NCBI RefSeq assembly: GCF_029227915.1
Contig: NC_079879.1
Span: forward strand, 558,001 to 622,000
Direction of reading: 5' to 3'
DNA: 64,000 nt
Source: Hydractinia symbiolongicarpus
Taxonomy: Eukaryota; Cnidaria; Hydrozoa; Anthoathecata; Hydractiniidae
Positions within the stretch are counted from its first letter, which is position 1; each line of letters starts with the position of its first letter. A program made the translations under genes and the position numbers. The notes under the pieces are model-generated. The model was not told where the DNA came from, searched no databases, and worked only from the letters and a program-made list of their open reading frames with translations. Positions 15,721-26,209 of the stretch are shown in pieces.

Positions 15721-17139
15721 GAACGATTTTTTAAATTATTATTTCACCACCAAAACCCATGAGACTTGTAGTTTTCAAAAATGATTTCATTTTTGATGAG
15801 ACGCTGAATAAAAGGAGTTTAATCTCCGGCAAACGAAAACCCGCGATTTCCCGTAAATCCAGGAACCGGCCCGTATAGTCAAAAGTATACAAAGAAAGTA
15901 CGCAGGGAGTAAACTCATTTCCGAACGATTCTTTAAATTATTTTTTCACCACTAAAACGCATGAGACTTGTAGTTTTCAAAAATGATTTTATATTTGATG
16001 AGACGCTGAATAAAAGGAGTTTAATCTCCGGCAAACAAAAACCCGCAATTTCCCGTATATCCCGGACTCGGCCCGTATAATCGAATGTATACAAAGAAAG
16101 TACCCAGGGAGTAAACTCATTTCCCGAACAATTTTTTAAATTCTTTTTTCACCACTAAAACGCATGAGACTTGTAGTTTTCAAAAAAGATTTCATTTTTG
16201 ATGAGACGCTGAATAAAAGGAGTTTAATCGCCGGCAAACGAAAACTTGCGATTTACCGTATATCCCGGACTCGGCCCGTATAGTCGAATGTATACAAAGA
16301 AAGTACCCAGGGAGTAAACTCATTTCCCGAACGATTCTTTAAATTATTTTTTCACCACTAAAACACATGAGACTTGTAGTTTTCAAAAATGATTTCATTT
16401 TTGATGAGACGCTGAATAAAAGGAGTTTAATCGCCGGCAAACGAAAACTCGCGATTTCCCGTAAATCCCGGACTCGGCCCGTATAGTCAAATGTATACAA
16501 AGAAAGTACCCAGGGAGTAAACTCATTTCCCGAACGATTCTTTAAATTATTTTCTCACCACTAAAACGCATGAGACTTGTAGTTTTCAAAAATGATTTCA
16601 TTTTTGATGAGACGCTGAATAAAAGGAGTTTAATTGCCGGCAAACGAAAACCCGCGATTTCCCGTATATCCCGGACTCAACCCGTATAGTCGAATGTATA
16701 CAAAGAAAGTACCCAGGGAGTAAACTCATTTCCCGAACGATTTTTTAAATTATTTTTTCACCACTAAAACGCATGAGACTTGTAGTTTTCAAAAATGATT
16801 TCATTTTTGATGAGACGCCGAATAAAAGGAGTTTAATCTCCGGCAAACAAAAACCCGCGATTTCCCGTAAATTCCGGCCCCGGCCCGTATAGTCGAATGT
16901 ATACAAAGAAAGTAAACTGGGAGTAAACTCATTTCCCGAACGATTTTTTAAGTTATTTTTTCACCACTAAAACGCATGCGACTTGTAGTTTTCAAAAATG
17001 ATTTCATTTTTGATGAGACGCTGAATAAAAGAAGTTTAATCGCCGGCAAACAAAAACCGCAATTTCCCGTAAATCCCGGCCCCGGCCCTTATAGTCGAAT
17101 GTATACAAAGAAAGTAAACTGGGAGTAAACTCATTTCCC

Positions 17140-18780
17140 AAACGATTCTTTAAATTATTTTTTCACCACTAAAACGCATGAGACTTGTAGTTTTCAAAAA
17201 TGATTTTATTTTTGATGAGACGCTGAATAAAAGAAGTTTAATCGCCGGCAAAAAAAAACCGCGATTTCCCGTAAATCCCGGCCCTGGCCCGTATAGTCAA
17301 AAGTATACAAATAAAGTACGCAGGGAGTAAACTCATTTCCCGACGGATTCTTTAAATTATTTTTTCACCACTAAAACGCATGAGACTTGTAGTTTTCAAA
17401 AATGTTTTCATTTTTGATGAGACGCTGAATAAAAGAAGTTTAATCGCCGGCAAACAAAAACCGCGATTTACCGTAAATCCCGGCCCTGGCCCGTATACTC
17501 AAAAGTATACAAATAAAGTACGCAGGGAGTAAACTCATTTCCCGAACGATTCCTTAAATTATTTTTTCACCACTAAAACGCATGAGACTTGTAGTTTTCA
17601 AAAATGATTTCATTTTTGATGAGACGCTGAATAAAAGGATTTTAATCTCCGGCAAACAAAAACCCGTGATTTCCCGTAAATCCCGGACCCGGCCCGTATA
17701 GTCAAAAGTACACAAAGTAAGTACGCAGGGAGTAAACTCATTTCCCGAACGATTCTTTAAATTATTTTTTCACCACTAAAACGCATGAGATTTGTAGTTT
17801 TCAAAAGTGATTTCATTTTTGATGAGACGCTGAATAAAACAAGTTTAATCGCCGGCAAACGAAAACCCGCGATTTCCCGTAAATCCCAGGCTTGGCCCGT
17901 ATAGTCGAATGTATACAAAGAAAGTAAACTGGGAGTAAACTCATTTCCCGAACGATTTTTTAAATTAATTTTTTACCACTAAAACACATAAGACTTGTAG
18001 TTTTCAAAAATGATTTTATTTTTGATGAGACGCTGAATAAAAGAAGTTTAATCGCCGGCAAAAAAAAACCGCTATTTCCCGTAAATCCCGGCCCTGGCCC
18101 GTATAGTCAAAAGTATACAAATAAAGTACGCAGGGAGTAAACTCATTTCCCGACGGATTCTTTAAATTATTTTTTCACCACTAAAACGCATGAGACTTGT
18201 AGTTTTCAAAAATGTTTTCATTTTTGATGAGACGCTGAATAAAAGAAGTTTAATCGCCGGCAAACAAAAACCGCGATTTTTCGTAAATCCCGGCCCTGGC
18301 CCGTATAGTCAAAAGTATACAAATAAAGTACGCAGGGAGTAAACTCATTTCCCGAACGATTCCTTAAATTATTTTTTCACCACTAAAACGCATGAGACTT
18401 GTAGTTTTCAAAAATGATTTCATTTTTGATGAGACGCTGAATAAAAGAAGTTTAATCGCCGGCAAAAAAAACCGCGATTTCCCGTAAATCCCGGCCCTGG
18501 CCCGTATAGTCAAAAGTATACAAATAAAGTACGCAGGGAGTAAACTCATTTCCCGACGGATTCTTTAAATTATTTTTTCACCACTAAAACGCATGAGACT
18601 TGTAGTTTTCAAAAATGTTTTCATTTTTGATGAGACGCTGAATAAAAGAAGTTTAATCGCCGGCAAACAAAAACCGCGATTTACCGTAAATCCCGGCCCT
18701 GGCCCGTATAGTCAAAAGTATACAAATAAAGTACGCAGGGAGTAAACTCATTTCCCGAACGATTCCTTAAATTATTTTTT
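17140..18780. repeat. Nested 4- and 2-monomer satellite duplications
   Basis: The rare variant ttcccgacggattcttt occurs near 17340, 18149 and 18552, at spacings of about 809 and 403 bp. It is followed each time by the aaaaatgttttcattttt variant. Confidence 0.75.
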
Positions 18781-19779
18781 CACCACTAAAACGCATGAGA
18801 CTTGTAGTTTTCAAAAATGATTTCATTTTTGATGAGACGCTGAATAAAATGATTTTAATCTCCGGCAAACAAAAACCCGTGATTTCCCGTAAATCCCGGA
18901 CCCGGCCCGTATAGTCAAAAGTACACAAAGAAAGTACGCAGGGAGTAAACTCATTTCCCGAACGATTCTTTAAATTATTTTTTCACCACTAAAACGCATG
19001 AGATTTGTAGTTTTCAAAAGTGATTTCATTTTTGATGAGACGCTGAATAAAACAAGTTTAATCGCCGGCAAACGAAAACCCGCGATTTCCCGTAAATCCC
19101 AGGCTTGGCCCGTATAGTCGAATGTATACAAAGAAAGTACCCAGGGAGTAAACTCATTTCCCGAACGATTTTTTAAATTATTTTTTCACCACTAAAACGC
19201 ATGAGACTTGTAGTTTTCAAAAATGATTTCATTTTTGATGAGACGCTGAATAAAAGGAGTTTAATCGCCGGCAAACAAAAACCCGCGATTTCCCGTATAT
19301 CCCGGACTCGGCCCGTATAGTCAAATGTATACAAAGAAAGTACCCTGGGAGTAAACTCATTTCCCGAACGATTTTTTAAATTATTATTTCACCCTCAAAA
19401 CCCATGAGACTTGTAGTTTTCAAAAATGATTTCATTTTTGATGAGACGCTGAATAAAAGGAGTTTAATCTCCGGCAAACTAAAACCCGCGATTTCCCGTA
19501 AATCCAGGACACGGCCCGTATAGTCAGAAGTATACAAAGAAAGTACGCAGGGAGTAAACTCATTTCCCGAACGATTCTTTAAATTATTTTTTCACCACTA
19601 AAACGCATGAGACTTGTAGTTTTTAAAAATGATTTCATTTTTGATGAGACGCTGAATAAAAGGAGTTTAATCGCCGGCAAACGAAAACTTGCGATTTCCC
19701 GTAAATCCCGGACTCGGCCCGTATAGTCAAAAGTATATAAAGAAAGTACCCAGGGAGTAAACTCATTTCCCGAACGATT

Positions 19780-21600
19780 CTTTAAATTATTTTTTCACCA
19801 CTAAAACGCATGAGACTTGTAGTTTTCAAAAATGATTTCATTTTTGATGAGACGCTGAATAAAAGGAGTTTAATCGCCGGCAAACGAAAACCCGCGATTT
19901 CCCGTATATCCCGGACTCGCCCCGTATAGTCGAATGTATACAAAGAAAGTACCCAGGGAGTAAACTCATTTCCCGAACGATTTTAAAAATTATTTTTTCA
20001 CCACTAAAACGCATGAGACTTGTAGTTTTCAAAAATGATTTCATTTTTGATAAGACGCCGAATAAAAGGAGTTTAATCTCCGGCAAACAAAAACCCGCGA
20101 TTTCCCGTAAATCCCGGACCCCGCCCGTATAGTCGAATGTATACAAAGAAAGTAAACTGGGAGTAAACTTATTTCCCGAACGATTTTTTAAATTAATTTT
20201 TTACCACTAAAACGCATAAGACTTGTAGTTTTCAAAAACGATTTCATTTTTGATGAGACGCTGAATAAAAGGAGTTTAATCTCCGACAAACGAAAACCCG
20301 CGATTTCCCGTAAATCCCGGCCCTGGCCGTATAGTCAAAAGTATACAAAGAAAGTACCCAGGGAGTAAACTCATTTCCCGAACGATTCTTTAAATTATTT
20401 TTTCACCACAAAAACGCATGAGACTTGTAGTTTTCAAAAACGATTTCATTTTTGATGAGACGCTGAATAAAAGGAGTTTAATTGCCGGCAAACGAAAACC
20501 CGCGATTTCCCGTATATCCCGGACTCGGCCCGTATAGTCGAATGTATACAAAGAAAGTACCCAGGGAGTAAACTCATTTCCCGAACGATTTTTTAAATTA
20601 TTTTTTCACCACTAAAACGCATGAGACGTGTAGTTTTCAAAAATGATTTCATTTTTGATGAGACGCCGAATAAAAGAAGTTTAATCTCCGGCAAACAAAA
20701 ACCCGCGATTTCCCGTATATCCCGGACTCGCCCCGTATAGTCGAATGTATACAAAGAAAGTACCCAGGGAGTAAACTCATTTCCCGAACGATTTTTAAAA
20801 TTATTTTTTCACCACTAAAACGCATGAGACTTGTAGTTTTCAAAAATGATTTCATTTTTGATAAGACGCCGAATAAAAGGAGTTTAATCTCCGGCAAACA
20901 AAAACCCGCGATTTCCCGTAAATCCCGGACCCCGCCCGTATAGTCGAATGTATACAAAGAAAGTAAACTGGGAGTAAACTTATTTCCCGAACGATTTTTT
21001 AATTAATTTTTTACCACTAAAACGCATAAGACTTGTAGTTTTCAAAAACGATTTCATTTTTGATGAGACGCTGAATAAAAGGAGTTTAATCTCCGACAAA
21101 CGAAAACCCGCGATTTCCCGTAAATCCCGGCCCTGGCCGTATAGTCAAAAGTATACAAAGAAAGTACCCAGGGAGTAAACTCATTTCCCGAACGATTCTT
21201 TAAATTATTTTTTCACCACAAAAACGCATGAGACTTGTAGTTTTCAAAAACGATTTCATTTTTGATGAGACGCTGAATAAAAGGAGTTTAATTGCCGGCA
21301 AACGAAAACCCGCGATTTCCCGTATATCCCGGACTCGGCCCGTATAGTCGAATGTATACAAAGAAAGTACCCAGGGAGTAAACTCATTTCCCGAACGAGT
21401 TTTTAAATTATTTTTTCACCACTAAAACGCATGAGACGTGTAGTTTTCAAAAATGATTTCATTTTTGATGAGACGCCGAATAAAAGAAGTTTAATCTCCG
21501 GCAAACAAAAACCCGCGATTTCCCGTAAATCCCGGACCCGGCCCGTATAGTCGAATGTATACAAAGAAAGTAAACTGGGAGTAAACTCATTTCCCGAACG
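19780..21600. repeat. Tandem duplication of a 4-monomer (811-bp) satellite block
   Basis: The monomers beginning at 19838 recur at 20649 with the same rare changes (gactcgccccgtatag, taagacgccgaataaaag, ctccgacaaacg), a shift of 811 bp. Confidence 0.8.
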
Positions 21601-22109
21601 ATTTTTTAAGTTATTTTTTCACCACTAAAACGCATGAGACGTGTAGTTTTCAAAAATGATTTCATTTTTGATGAGACGCCGAATAAAAGAAGTTTAATCT
21701 CCGGCAAACAAAAACCCGCGATTTCCCGTAAATCCCGGACCCGGCCCGTATAGTCGAATGTATACAAAGAAAGTACCCAGGGAGTAAACTCATTTCCCGA
21801 ACGATTTTTTAAGTTATTTTTTCACCACTAAAACGCATACGACTTGTAGTTTTCAAAAATGATTTCATTTTTGATGAGACGTTGAATAAAAGTAGTTTAA
21901 TCTCCGGCAAACGAAAACCCGCGATTTCCCGTAAATCCCGGCCCTGGCCCGTATAGTCAAAAGTATACAAATAAAGTACGCAGGGAGTAAACTCATTTCC
22001 CGAACGATTCTTTAAATTATTTTTTCACCACTAAAACGCATGAGACTTGTAGTTTTCAAAAATGATTTCATTTTTGATGAGACGCTGAATAAAAGGAGTT
22101 TAATCGCCG

Positions 22110-22114
22110 ACAAA
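22110..22114. repeat. Left target-site duplication (acaaa)
   Basis: The last satellite bases before the element are acaaa, matched by acaaa immediately after the right end. The satellite word is cgacaaacgaaaa, so both copies come from one interrupted monomer. Polintons usually make 6-bp duplications; only 5 bp match here. Confidence 0.8.
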
Positions 22115-22422
22115 AGAGATAGGAAAAGGCGGATCCTAGGACAGCGATTAATAATGTTGTACCACTCCACGTCAATTTATAGATCATCCACGTCAAATCA
22201 ACGATAGAAGAGTCCATAAAATCCATGTGCACTTTACCACCTTACGTTAAATAAGCGGGCATGCTCTATAATATCTGTCCAAAACCCCCTCCCCCGGCCG
22301 CGTCCCCCTGGCCCTCATCCCCGTCCCATGGGTCCCTACCCACCCTCATCTGTCGTGCCCTATAATTTATAGTGATATGTGTGTCTATAATGTCCTCTTG
22401 CCAGTGTGGTAATACCATCTTT
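22115..22422 (+). repeat. Left terminal inverted repeat
   Basis: It starts agagataggaaaaggcgg and is the reverse complement of the right end, with about ten substitutions or indels over ~307 bp (about 97% identity by eye). It contains a direct repeat of tccacgtcaa (near 22167 and 22189), a C-rich tract near 22283-22330 and an AT-rich stretch near 22370. The inner boundary falls inside a hairpin at 22417-22441. Read on the minus strand, its inner part encodes the same final residues as the polymerase C-terminus. Confidence 0.95.
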
Positions 22423-22441
22423 ACCAGAAACAAGTAAAGAT
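22417..22441. terminator. Hairpin at the 3' end of the first minus-strand gene
   Basis: Arms atctttacc and agtaaagat flank the loop agaaaca. The hairpin lies 19 nt past the stop codon at 22460. A near-identical hairpin (atctttacc agataca ggtaaagat) sits past the integrase stop at 31477-31501, which argues for a shared transcript-end signal. The role is inferred. Confidence 0.55.
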
Positions 22442-22459
22442 GATTGCCATGTTGCAAGG

Positions 22460-22795
22460 TTAGCGCCACATAATGTCATAACTGAAGAATCGATTTTGAT
22501 GATTCTTTTGAGATTGTTTGAGACCATTTGATCTGACAAAGGCATCGCCCTTCCAACCATAATCCTTCAATTCAACACAAAGTCTTGCGGGCAACCATGT
22601 CTTATATTTATTTGCCATTCTATCTTGAACCTCCGCATACATAGATTTTTCAGAAAGGGCACCAGGTCCCGATATTTCTATCTCTTTCGCGGATTTAACA
22701 AGGTAAATCTCGTTTTCAGGCAGCTCTCTCCACTTTATGATAGGAGTAACTTGTTCTATGTTTTGTTCAAATTCTTCAACTGTTGGAAAAGCCAT
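22460..22795 (-). CDS. Conserved small Polinton protein, possibly OB-fold/ssDNA-binding
   Basis: A 111-residue protein starting MAFPTVEEFEQ. An upstream in-frame GTG would add five residues. The ATG at 22795 is preferred because an aatataaacacg promoter-like motif sits directly before it, like the motif before other starts in this element. The sequence has a beta-rich centre (NEIYLVKSAKEIEI, then KYKTWLPARLCVEL) and ends with a basic segment containing GLKQSQKNHQNRFFSYD. I recognise it as a short protein repeatedly found in cnidarian Polintons, but its function is not established. A single-strand DNA-binding role is only a guess from the strand pattern and the terminal basic region. It is first on the minus strand, next to the left TIR, with a hairpin just after its stop. 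Confidence 0.7.
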   Translation of the reverse strand: MAFPTVEEFEQNIEQVTPIIKWRELPENEIYLVKSAKEIEISGPGALSEKSMYAEVQDRMANKYKTWLPARLCVELKDYGWKGDAFVRSNGLKQSQKNHQNRFFSYDIMWR

Positions 22796-23048
22796 CGTGT
22801 TTATATTCACGATTACATCTCTTTATACCACTTTATAGATTCTATCGGAAAGCAGTTTTTGTTATCTTGTAAAACCATCTGTCAATTAAACGCTTATAAC
22901 AATAGGATTTTTTACATACCAGAAAGTTGTTTACATAAGAAAAAAGTTAAAACGAAAGTAGCCGTTGCTAAGGATATTTGGTATGTAAGGAATGCATTGT
23001 TTCTCTATTGTTATTCTGGCTTGATTGACATTTAATTGACGTCATTCT
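22796..23048. promoter_or_regulatory. Intergenic leader upstream of the 111-aa gene
   Basis: These 253 bp lie between two minus-strand genes. Reading toward the 111-aa gene there are tctataaag and tataaagag TATA-like words and finally aatataaac next to the ATG. A 10-bp inverted repeat, ttacatacca at 22912-22921 and tggtatgtaa at 22979-22988, encloses a 57-bp loop. A plus-strand ORF running through here (22625-23035) overlaps the neighbouring gene and looks spurious. Confidence 0.4.
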
Positions 23049-24230
23049 TTATCTAAACAAATACCATATGAAATAACCTGTTGTCATAACAATCACAAGA
23101 GCGATCTTCTCATCTTCGTGTGTAGGAGGAGTATCTTTGTGGTAAGGTGCAGTAATGTGTTTATCTGTAGTATCCACGTGGTGTACGGTAATGTGTTTAT
23201 CAGGATGATCAGGATGATCGGGTGTTACCGGCTTCTTTTTATGTGATTCAGCTGTTTTTTCAATAACATTGACCTTTCGATTAATACCAATGGTAAGATC
23301 TTCACCCGATATCAAAATCTTGTTGTTGTAACCCACCACACCCGTCTTAATTCTGAGATTCATGTCACTGGGTAACATATAAATACCTTGTCCAACCGAA
23401 TAATCAACCTTACTTGAAGCGTAGTTTAACGTATCCTGATAACGTTTAATGTCCTCCTGAATATCAACCCTACGGTTAACAATGTCTTCAAGGTTATTCA
23501 TAAAAACTCTTTGGGCGGTCAGAGCACTTGAATCATTACCAAGGATGGAGGAGCGTGCTGAGGCCTGAGAACTAAGAACTAGATAGGCATAGGCCCTAAC
23601 ACTGCTTGAGATCTTCACAAGGCCCGTTTTTGTAAATCCATTGGATTTTTCCACAATCCACCGCGTCATGGAGTCGTTAGTGAAATAACTCAACCCGGGA
23701 GTTGGATAATCTTTACGTCTTTTTTGATATGAACTGAAAAAGTACTGACCTCTGTATTTCATGGGGTTGGAATCAACATCATACTCACCACAGATTTTTA
23801 GAAATTCCTCATTTGAATAAGGATTATCATATTGATTAAAACTATTCTGAAAGGGTAGAGGTGTCTGCAGGCGCTTAATGATTCGTCTAATGTGATAATA
23901 CACATGAAAACGATATATCGACCTGACCATAGATCTACCATCCTTCAGGTGTTCTGAACTTACCCCACAGGCACTTGAAGCGCACCAAGTGGCAAAATTT
24001 AGCTGGGTTTGCCATAGTCTAAAAGGTTGCTCATTCCAAATTCTCATACGTTGCGCGTTCTGACTAAGTTCATAATTGGTAAAAATATTAGGAAAGGAAG
24101 CGGGGAAAGAGCCACTTTCGGACACAATAATGGCCTGTTTGTACAGATCCCTAGCGCTCAATATTTGAAGATCCAGCCCTCCATTTGGTTTATATGTCGC
24201 ATTCGGGTTATATCTGAAAATGTCATCCAT
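23049..24230 (-). CDS. C-terminally membrane-anchored Polinton protein (unknown function)
   Basis: A 393-residue protein. The first ~300 residues are soluble and aromatic-rich, with a WNEQPFRLWQTQLNFATWCA segment (residues ~64-83) and a long helical region up to ~residue 265. Residues ~330-372 form a Pro/His/Asp/Lys-rich linker with repeated DHPD and DKHIT words. The last 19 residues, starting KIALVIVM, are one hydrophobic tail anchor ending in Arg. I recognise it as a recurrent Polinton protein of cnidarians without known activity. A virion-surface or membrane protein is plausible from the anchor and flexible stalk. Its start is 38 bp from the divergent minor capsid gene, so the two are probably expressed together. 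The ATG at 24230 is the only sensible start. Confidence 0.85.
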   Translation of the reverse strand: MDDIFRYNPNATYKPNGGLDLQILSARDLYKQAIIVSESGSFPASFPNIFTNYELSQNAQRMRIWNEQPFRLWQTQLNFATWCASSACGVSSEHLKDGRSMVRSIYRFHVYYHIRRIIKRLQTPLPFQNSFNQYDNPYSNEEFLKICGEYDVDSNPMKYRGQYFFSSYQKRRKDYPTPGLSYFTNDSMTRWIVEKSNGFTKTGLVKISSSVRAYAYLVLSSQASARSSILGNDSSALTAQRVFMNNLEDIVNRRVDIQEDIKRYQDTLNYASSKVDYSVGQGIYMLPSDMNLRIKTGVVGYNNKILISGEDLTIGINRKVNVIEKTAESHKKKPVTPDHPDHPDKHITVHHVDTTDKHITAPYHKDTPPTHEDEKIALVIVMTTGYFIWYLFR

Positions 24231-24268
24231 TCTTTGATTTAAATATATTCACAATCTCTAATATAATA
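24231..24268. promoter_or_regulatory. 38-bp divergent promoter
   Basis: The whole space between two divergent start codons is 38 bp and AT-rich. It holds tttaaatatatt, which can serve the minus gene, and ctaatataata directly before the plus ATG. Confidence 0.5.
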
Positions 24269-24832
24269 ATGTATATCACAATAAAGGACGTAAATAGCGA
24301 GAAGAAAATCTATTTGTATCAACCGATAGACAACTCGCATGGTACAAAGGAGGTTGCGATCGTGGAGACGTTTTCAGACAATGTCACATATGTGGTTGCA
24401 GCTTCAATAGATATACCCTTGGCCGATGGAGTTACCACGGTTAGGTTACCACAGGGTCGGCAATACACAGGGAGGGAGTTGAATTCAATCGTGAGAGGTG
24501 ATGTAAAATCAACACAACTAGCTAAAAACTCTAAGTTGAGTAAAATATTCAATCTAGGGGGTATAACGGAACTACATTTTAATCTTAACGAATTGGATAA
24601 CTCGTTAAATCTTAAAGATGGTGAATATAGCAACAACCTGATGACATATCATATATCCGAGTATGGTGGTGATTTTACATATATTGAACCGAAAAATCCG
24701 CAATATAAGAAACTAAAGAAAGGTTTACTTCAATCACTTATCATGAGAGTCACAGGTCAGGATGGTAAGGTGCTATGGGGTGGTATGAAGACAACAGTTA
24801 CCCTACACATAAGAGATACGGCGGACAGATGA
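24269..24832 (+). CDS. mCP: Minor capsid (penton-like, single jelly-roll) protein
   Basis: A 187-residue protein. The pattern MYITIKDV, then EVAIVETFSDNVTY, then GITELHFNLNELDN, then LLQSLIMRVTGQDGKVL matches the short Polinton penton family I recognise from cnidarians. That family is assigned a single jelly-roll fold and forms the capsid vertices next to the double jelly-roll major capsid protein. Length fits that family. The protein is beta-rich with no membrane segment. Immediately downstream is the major capsid gene, 55 bp away, the usual pairing. The ATG follows an AT-rich ctaatataata run with almost no leader. The role is inferred from family resemblance and position. Confidence 0.85.
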   Translation: MYITIKDVNSEKKIYLYQPIDNSHGTKEVAIVETFSDNVTYVVAASIDIPLADGVTTVRLPQGRQYTGRELNSIVRGDVKSTQLAKNSKLSKIFNLGGITELHFNLNELDNSLNLKDGEYSNNLMTYHISEYGGDFTYIEPKNPQYKKLKKGLLQSLIMRVTGQDGKVLWGGMKTTVTLHIRDTADR

Positions 24833-24887
24833 TACCGTAGCATTAACTTAATTAAAGTAAAATAAAATAAAAGTAATATGGAATAGC

Positions 24888-25973
24888 ATGGAATACGGGA
24901 AAAAGTTAAACCCAGAGCGTTCACTTAGAACCGCACATGGTGTAAAAGGAACGCATCAAAAAGTAATTGTCACTCACAACCCAAGTGAGATTGATCAGAA
25001 CCAGTTACTCCTGATTAGTTTCCCTAATTTAGGTAACGATGATGTCATTGTTCCCGGTACTTCGAAAATAAGTTTCGACATTGATCTCGAGTCAAAAGCT
25101 GACACGAAGAGAACATTGGTCTCTAACATAGGGAGGGCAATTGTTAAAAAGCTTGCTATCAAGTTTGAGGGTACCGAGATTCTGAGCATTGATGACTTTG
25201 ATCTTTTCGGGTGCTACAGAGATTTATGGTTAACCAAGTCAGAAAAAAGAAATGCAATAAGACAAGGTATCATCTTTGATGAAGGGTGTACAGAAAACTG
25301 TATGAAACTGAGAGTTGGAGCCGCGGATAAAGACGCATCGGAGGTCGCGGACAAAGCCATTTATGATGCATACAAAAACAAGTTCACCATACCGCTGGAT
25401 TTTGAAATGTTGGATAGCACGATCCCATATTATCAGGCCGGATTAGGTAATAGGCTGTGTTATGAGATAACATTCAACAATTATGACAGGGTAGTATTAT
25501 CAACACCTACCAAACCTTCGGGTTCCGCCACGGCACCGGCGCCGGATGCTAAATACAAAATCTCCAACATATCTCTAGAATATGAGATTGTGACACAACC
25601 CACACTCGCCAGATTCATCTCAAATGAATACCAAAACATGGCCGTACTTTACGACAGATTTCTGAGACATAGACAAATTAGGGTGGATAAGTCAGACACA
25701 ACGTGGAATTGGTCATTCAATACACCGTGCAAGTCTCTGAAGGGTATATTGGTTCTGTTTGAGGAAGAGAAAGCTTACAAACGAGATACAGGTAGGTTCT
25801 ACAATCCTAAGATCAAAAAGGTATCCGCCATAGTTGAGGGTAAGCCCAACCAACTTTTCGCTCAGGGAATGCAACCGTTTGAGCATTATGATGAAATTTG
25901 CAAGTATTTTGCGGAGGGCAAACAAAGGGATGGTAACGCAGGTGAAATACAAAAAACATCTGCAACTACATGA
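24888..25973 (+). CDS. MCP: Major capsid protein, double jelly-roll (N-terminal ~80%, frame broken)
   Basis: 361 codons open from ATG at 24888. The sequence is typical of the Polinton major capsid protein: an N-terminal arm (EYGKKLNPERSLRTAHGVKG), long beta-rich stretches, a segment with IPLDFEMLDSTIPYYQAG near residue ~165, and a second jelly-roll containing NPKIKKVSAIVEGKPNQLF. After Lys356 the frame is lost in a run of six A (25951-25956), giving five out-of-frame residues and a stop. The expected C-terminal segment continues in another frame at 25957-26208. The capsid shell would be built from trimers of this protein. A single-base insertion, or a sequencing error in the A run, is the simplest cause. 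The gene sits between penton and ATPase, as expected. Confidence 0.93.
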   Translation: MEYGKKLNPERSLRTAHGVKGTHQKVIVTHNPSEIDQNQLLLISFPNLGNDDVIVPGTSKISFDIDLESKADTKRTLVSNIGRAIVKKLAIKFEGTEILSIDDFDLFGCYRDLWLTKSEKRNAIRQGIIFDEGCTENCMKLRVGAADKDASEVADKAIYDAYKNKFTIPLDFEMLDSTIPYYQAGLGNRLCYEITFNNYDRVVLSTPTKPSGSATAPAPDAKYKISNISLEYEIVTQPTLARFISNEYQNMAVLYDRFLRHRQIRVDKSDTTWNWSFNTPCKSLKGILVLFEEEKAYKRDTGRFYNPKIKKVSAIVEGKPNQLFAQGMQPFEHYDEICKYFAEGKQRDGNAGEIQKTSATT

Positions 25974-26208
25974 TGTGAAGGTCGCGGACTACCTAACCAC
26001 GAAATATGCTCTATGGCTGGATTTCAGAACCATAGATGAAAACTCACTGCACGGGACCGGCCGACGGATTGAAAATGCGAGCGAGGGCATCACACTGCAA
26101 GTTGAAAAGACGGCCGAGGCAGCGGGATCCTTAAACGCTTACATATATCTAATCATGGATGCTCAATTAAATATTCAAAACGGTGAAATTATGGATGTAC
26201 TATATTAA
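25957..26208 (+). pseudogene. MCP: Major capsid protein C-terminal fragment (shifted frame)
   Basis: 83 codons continue the major capsid protein in a frame different from the upstream part. They include DYLTTKYALWLDFRTIDEN and the final NAYIYLIMDAQLNIQNG, both hallmark C-terminal segments of cnidarian-type Polinton capsid proteins. The stop TAA at 26206-26208 is one base before the ATPase ATG. No start of its own is expected. Total capsid length across the break would be about 439 residues, normal for the group. Either a one-base insertion in A6 or a rare +1 slip could account for the break; I favour mutation or sequencing error because the A run does not make a standard slippery heptamer in this frame. 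Confidence 0.88.
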
Positions 26209-26209
26209 G

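Larger units (their letters stand above)
1..22114. repeat. Left arm of ~203-bp tandem satellite array
   Basis: Head-to-tail copies of one ~203-bp monomer fill this stretch, about 109 copies. Landmark words recur every 202-203 bp, for example CATTTCCCGAACGATT, CACCACTAAAACGCATGAG, TGAGACGCTGAATAAAA and CCCGTATAGTC. Monomers differ by a few percent and fall into subtypes. Some have cgaaaacccgcg with tatatcccggactcgg; others have caaaaaccgcg with aaatcccggccctgg. Short ORFs of 60-102 codons on both strands are by-products of the repeat: 203 is not a multiple of 3, and the frames break whenever a monomer varies. No gene, RNA gene or other transposon is visible here. A centromeric or heterochromatic satellite is the natural reading, but location cannot be shown from sequence alone. 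Confidence 0.97.

Noticed and set aside
1-22114. Many 60-102-codon ORFs on both strands of the left satellite, some nearly identical to each other
   Set aside because: They follow the repeat unit, appear in both orientations, change frame with each monomer because 203 is not divisible by 3, and show no codon-level constraint. They are repeat by-products.
1-22114. CRISPR-like array
   Set aside because: Whole monomers are repeated without unique spacers; this is a eukaryotic-type tandem satellite.
22360-22560. Minus-strand 66-codon ORF across the inner left TIR
   Set aside because: Its last ~20 codons are the mirrored polB tail and its start lies inside the 111-aa gene in another frame; no independent support.
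22625-23035. Plus-strand 136-codon ORF antisense to the 111-aa gene
   Set aside because: Half of it overlaps a recognisable gene on the other strand, the composition is Phe/Tyr/Lys-rich like antisense translation, and it matches nothing known to me.
23037-23044. Perfect CRE-like palindrome tgacgtca
   Set aside because: An 8-bp match is expected by chance in a window this size, and it lies just past a gene end rather than in a promoter.
25951-25957. Programmed -1 frameshift in the capsid gene
   Set aside because: The needed shift is +1, and the A run is not in the frame required for a standard X XXY YYZ heptamer; an insertion or read error is simpler.
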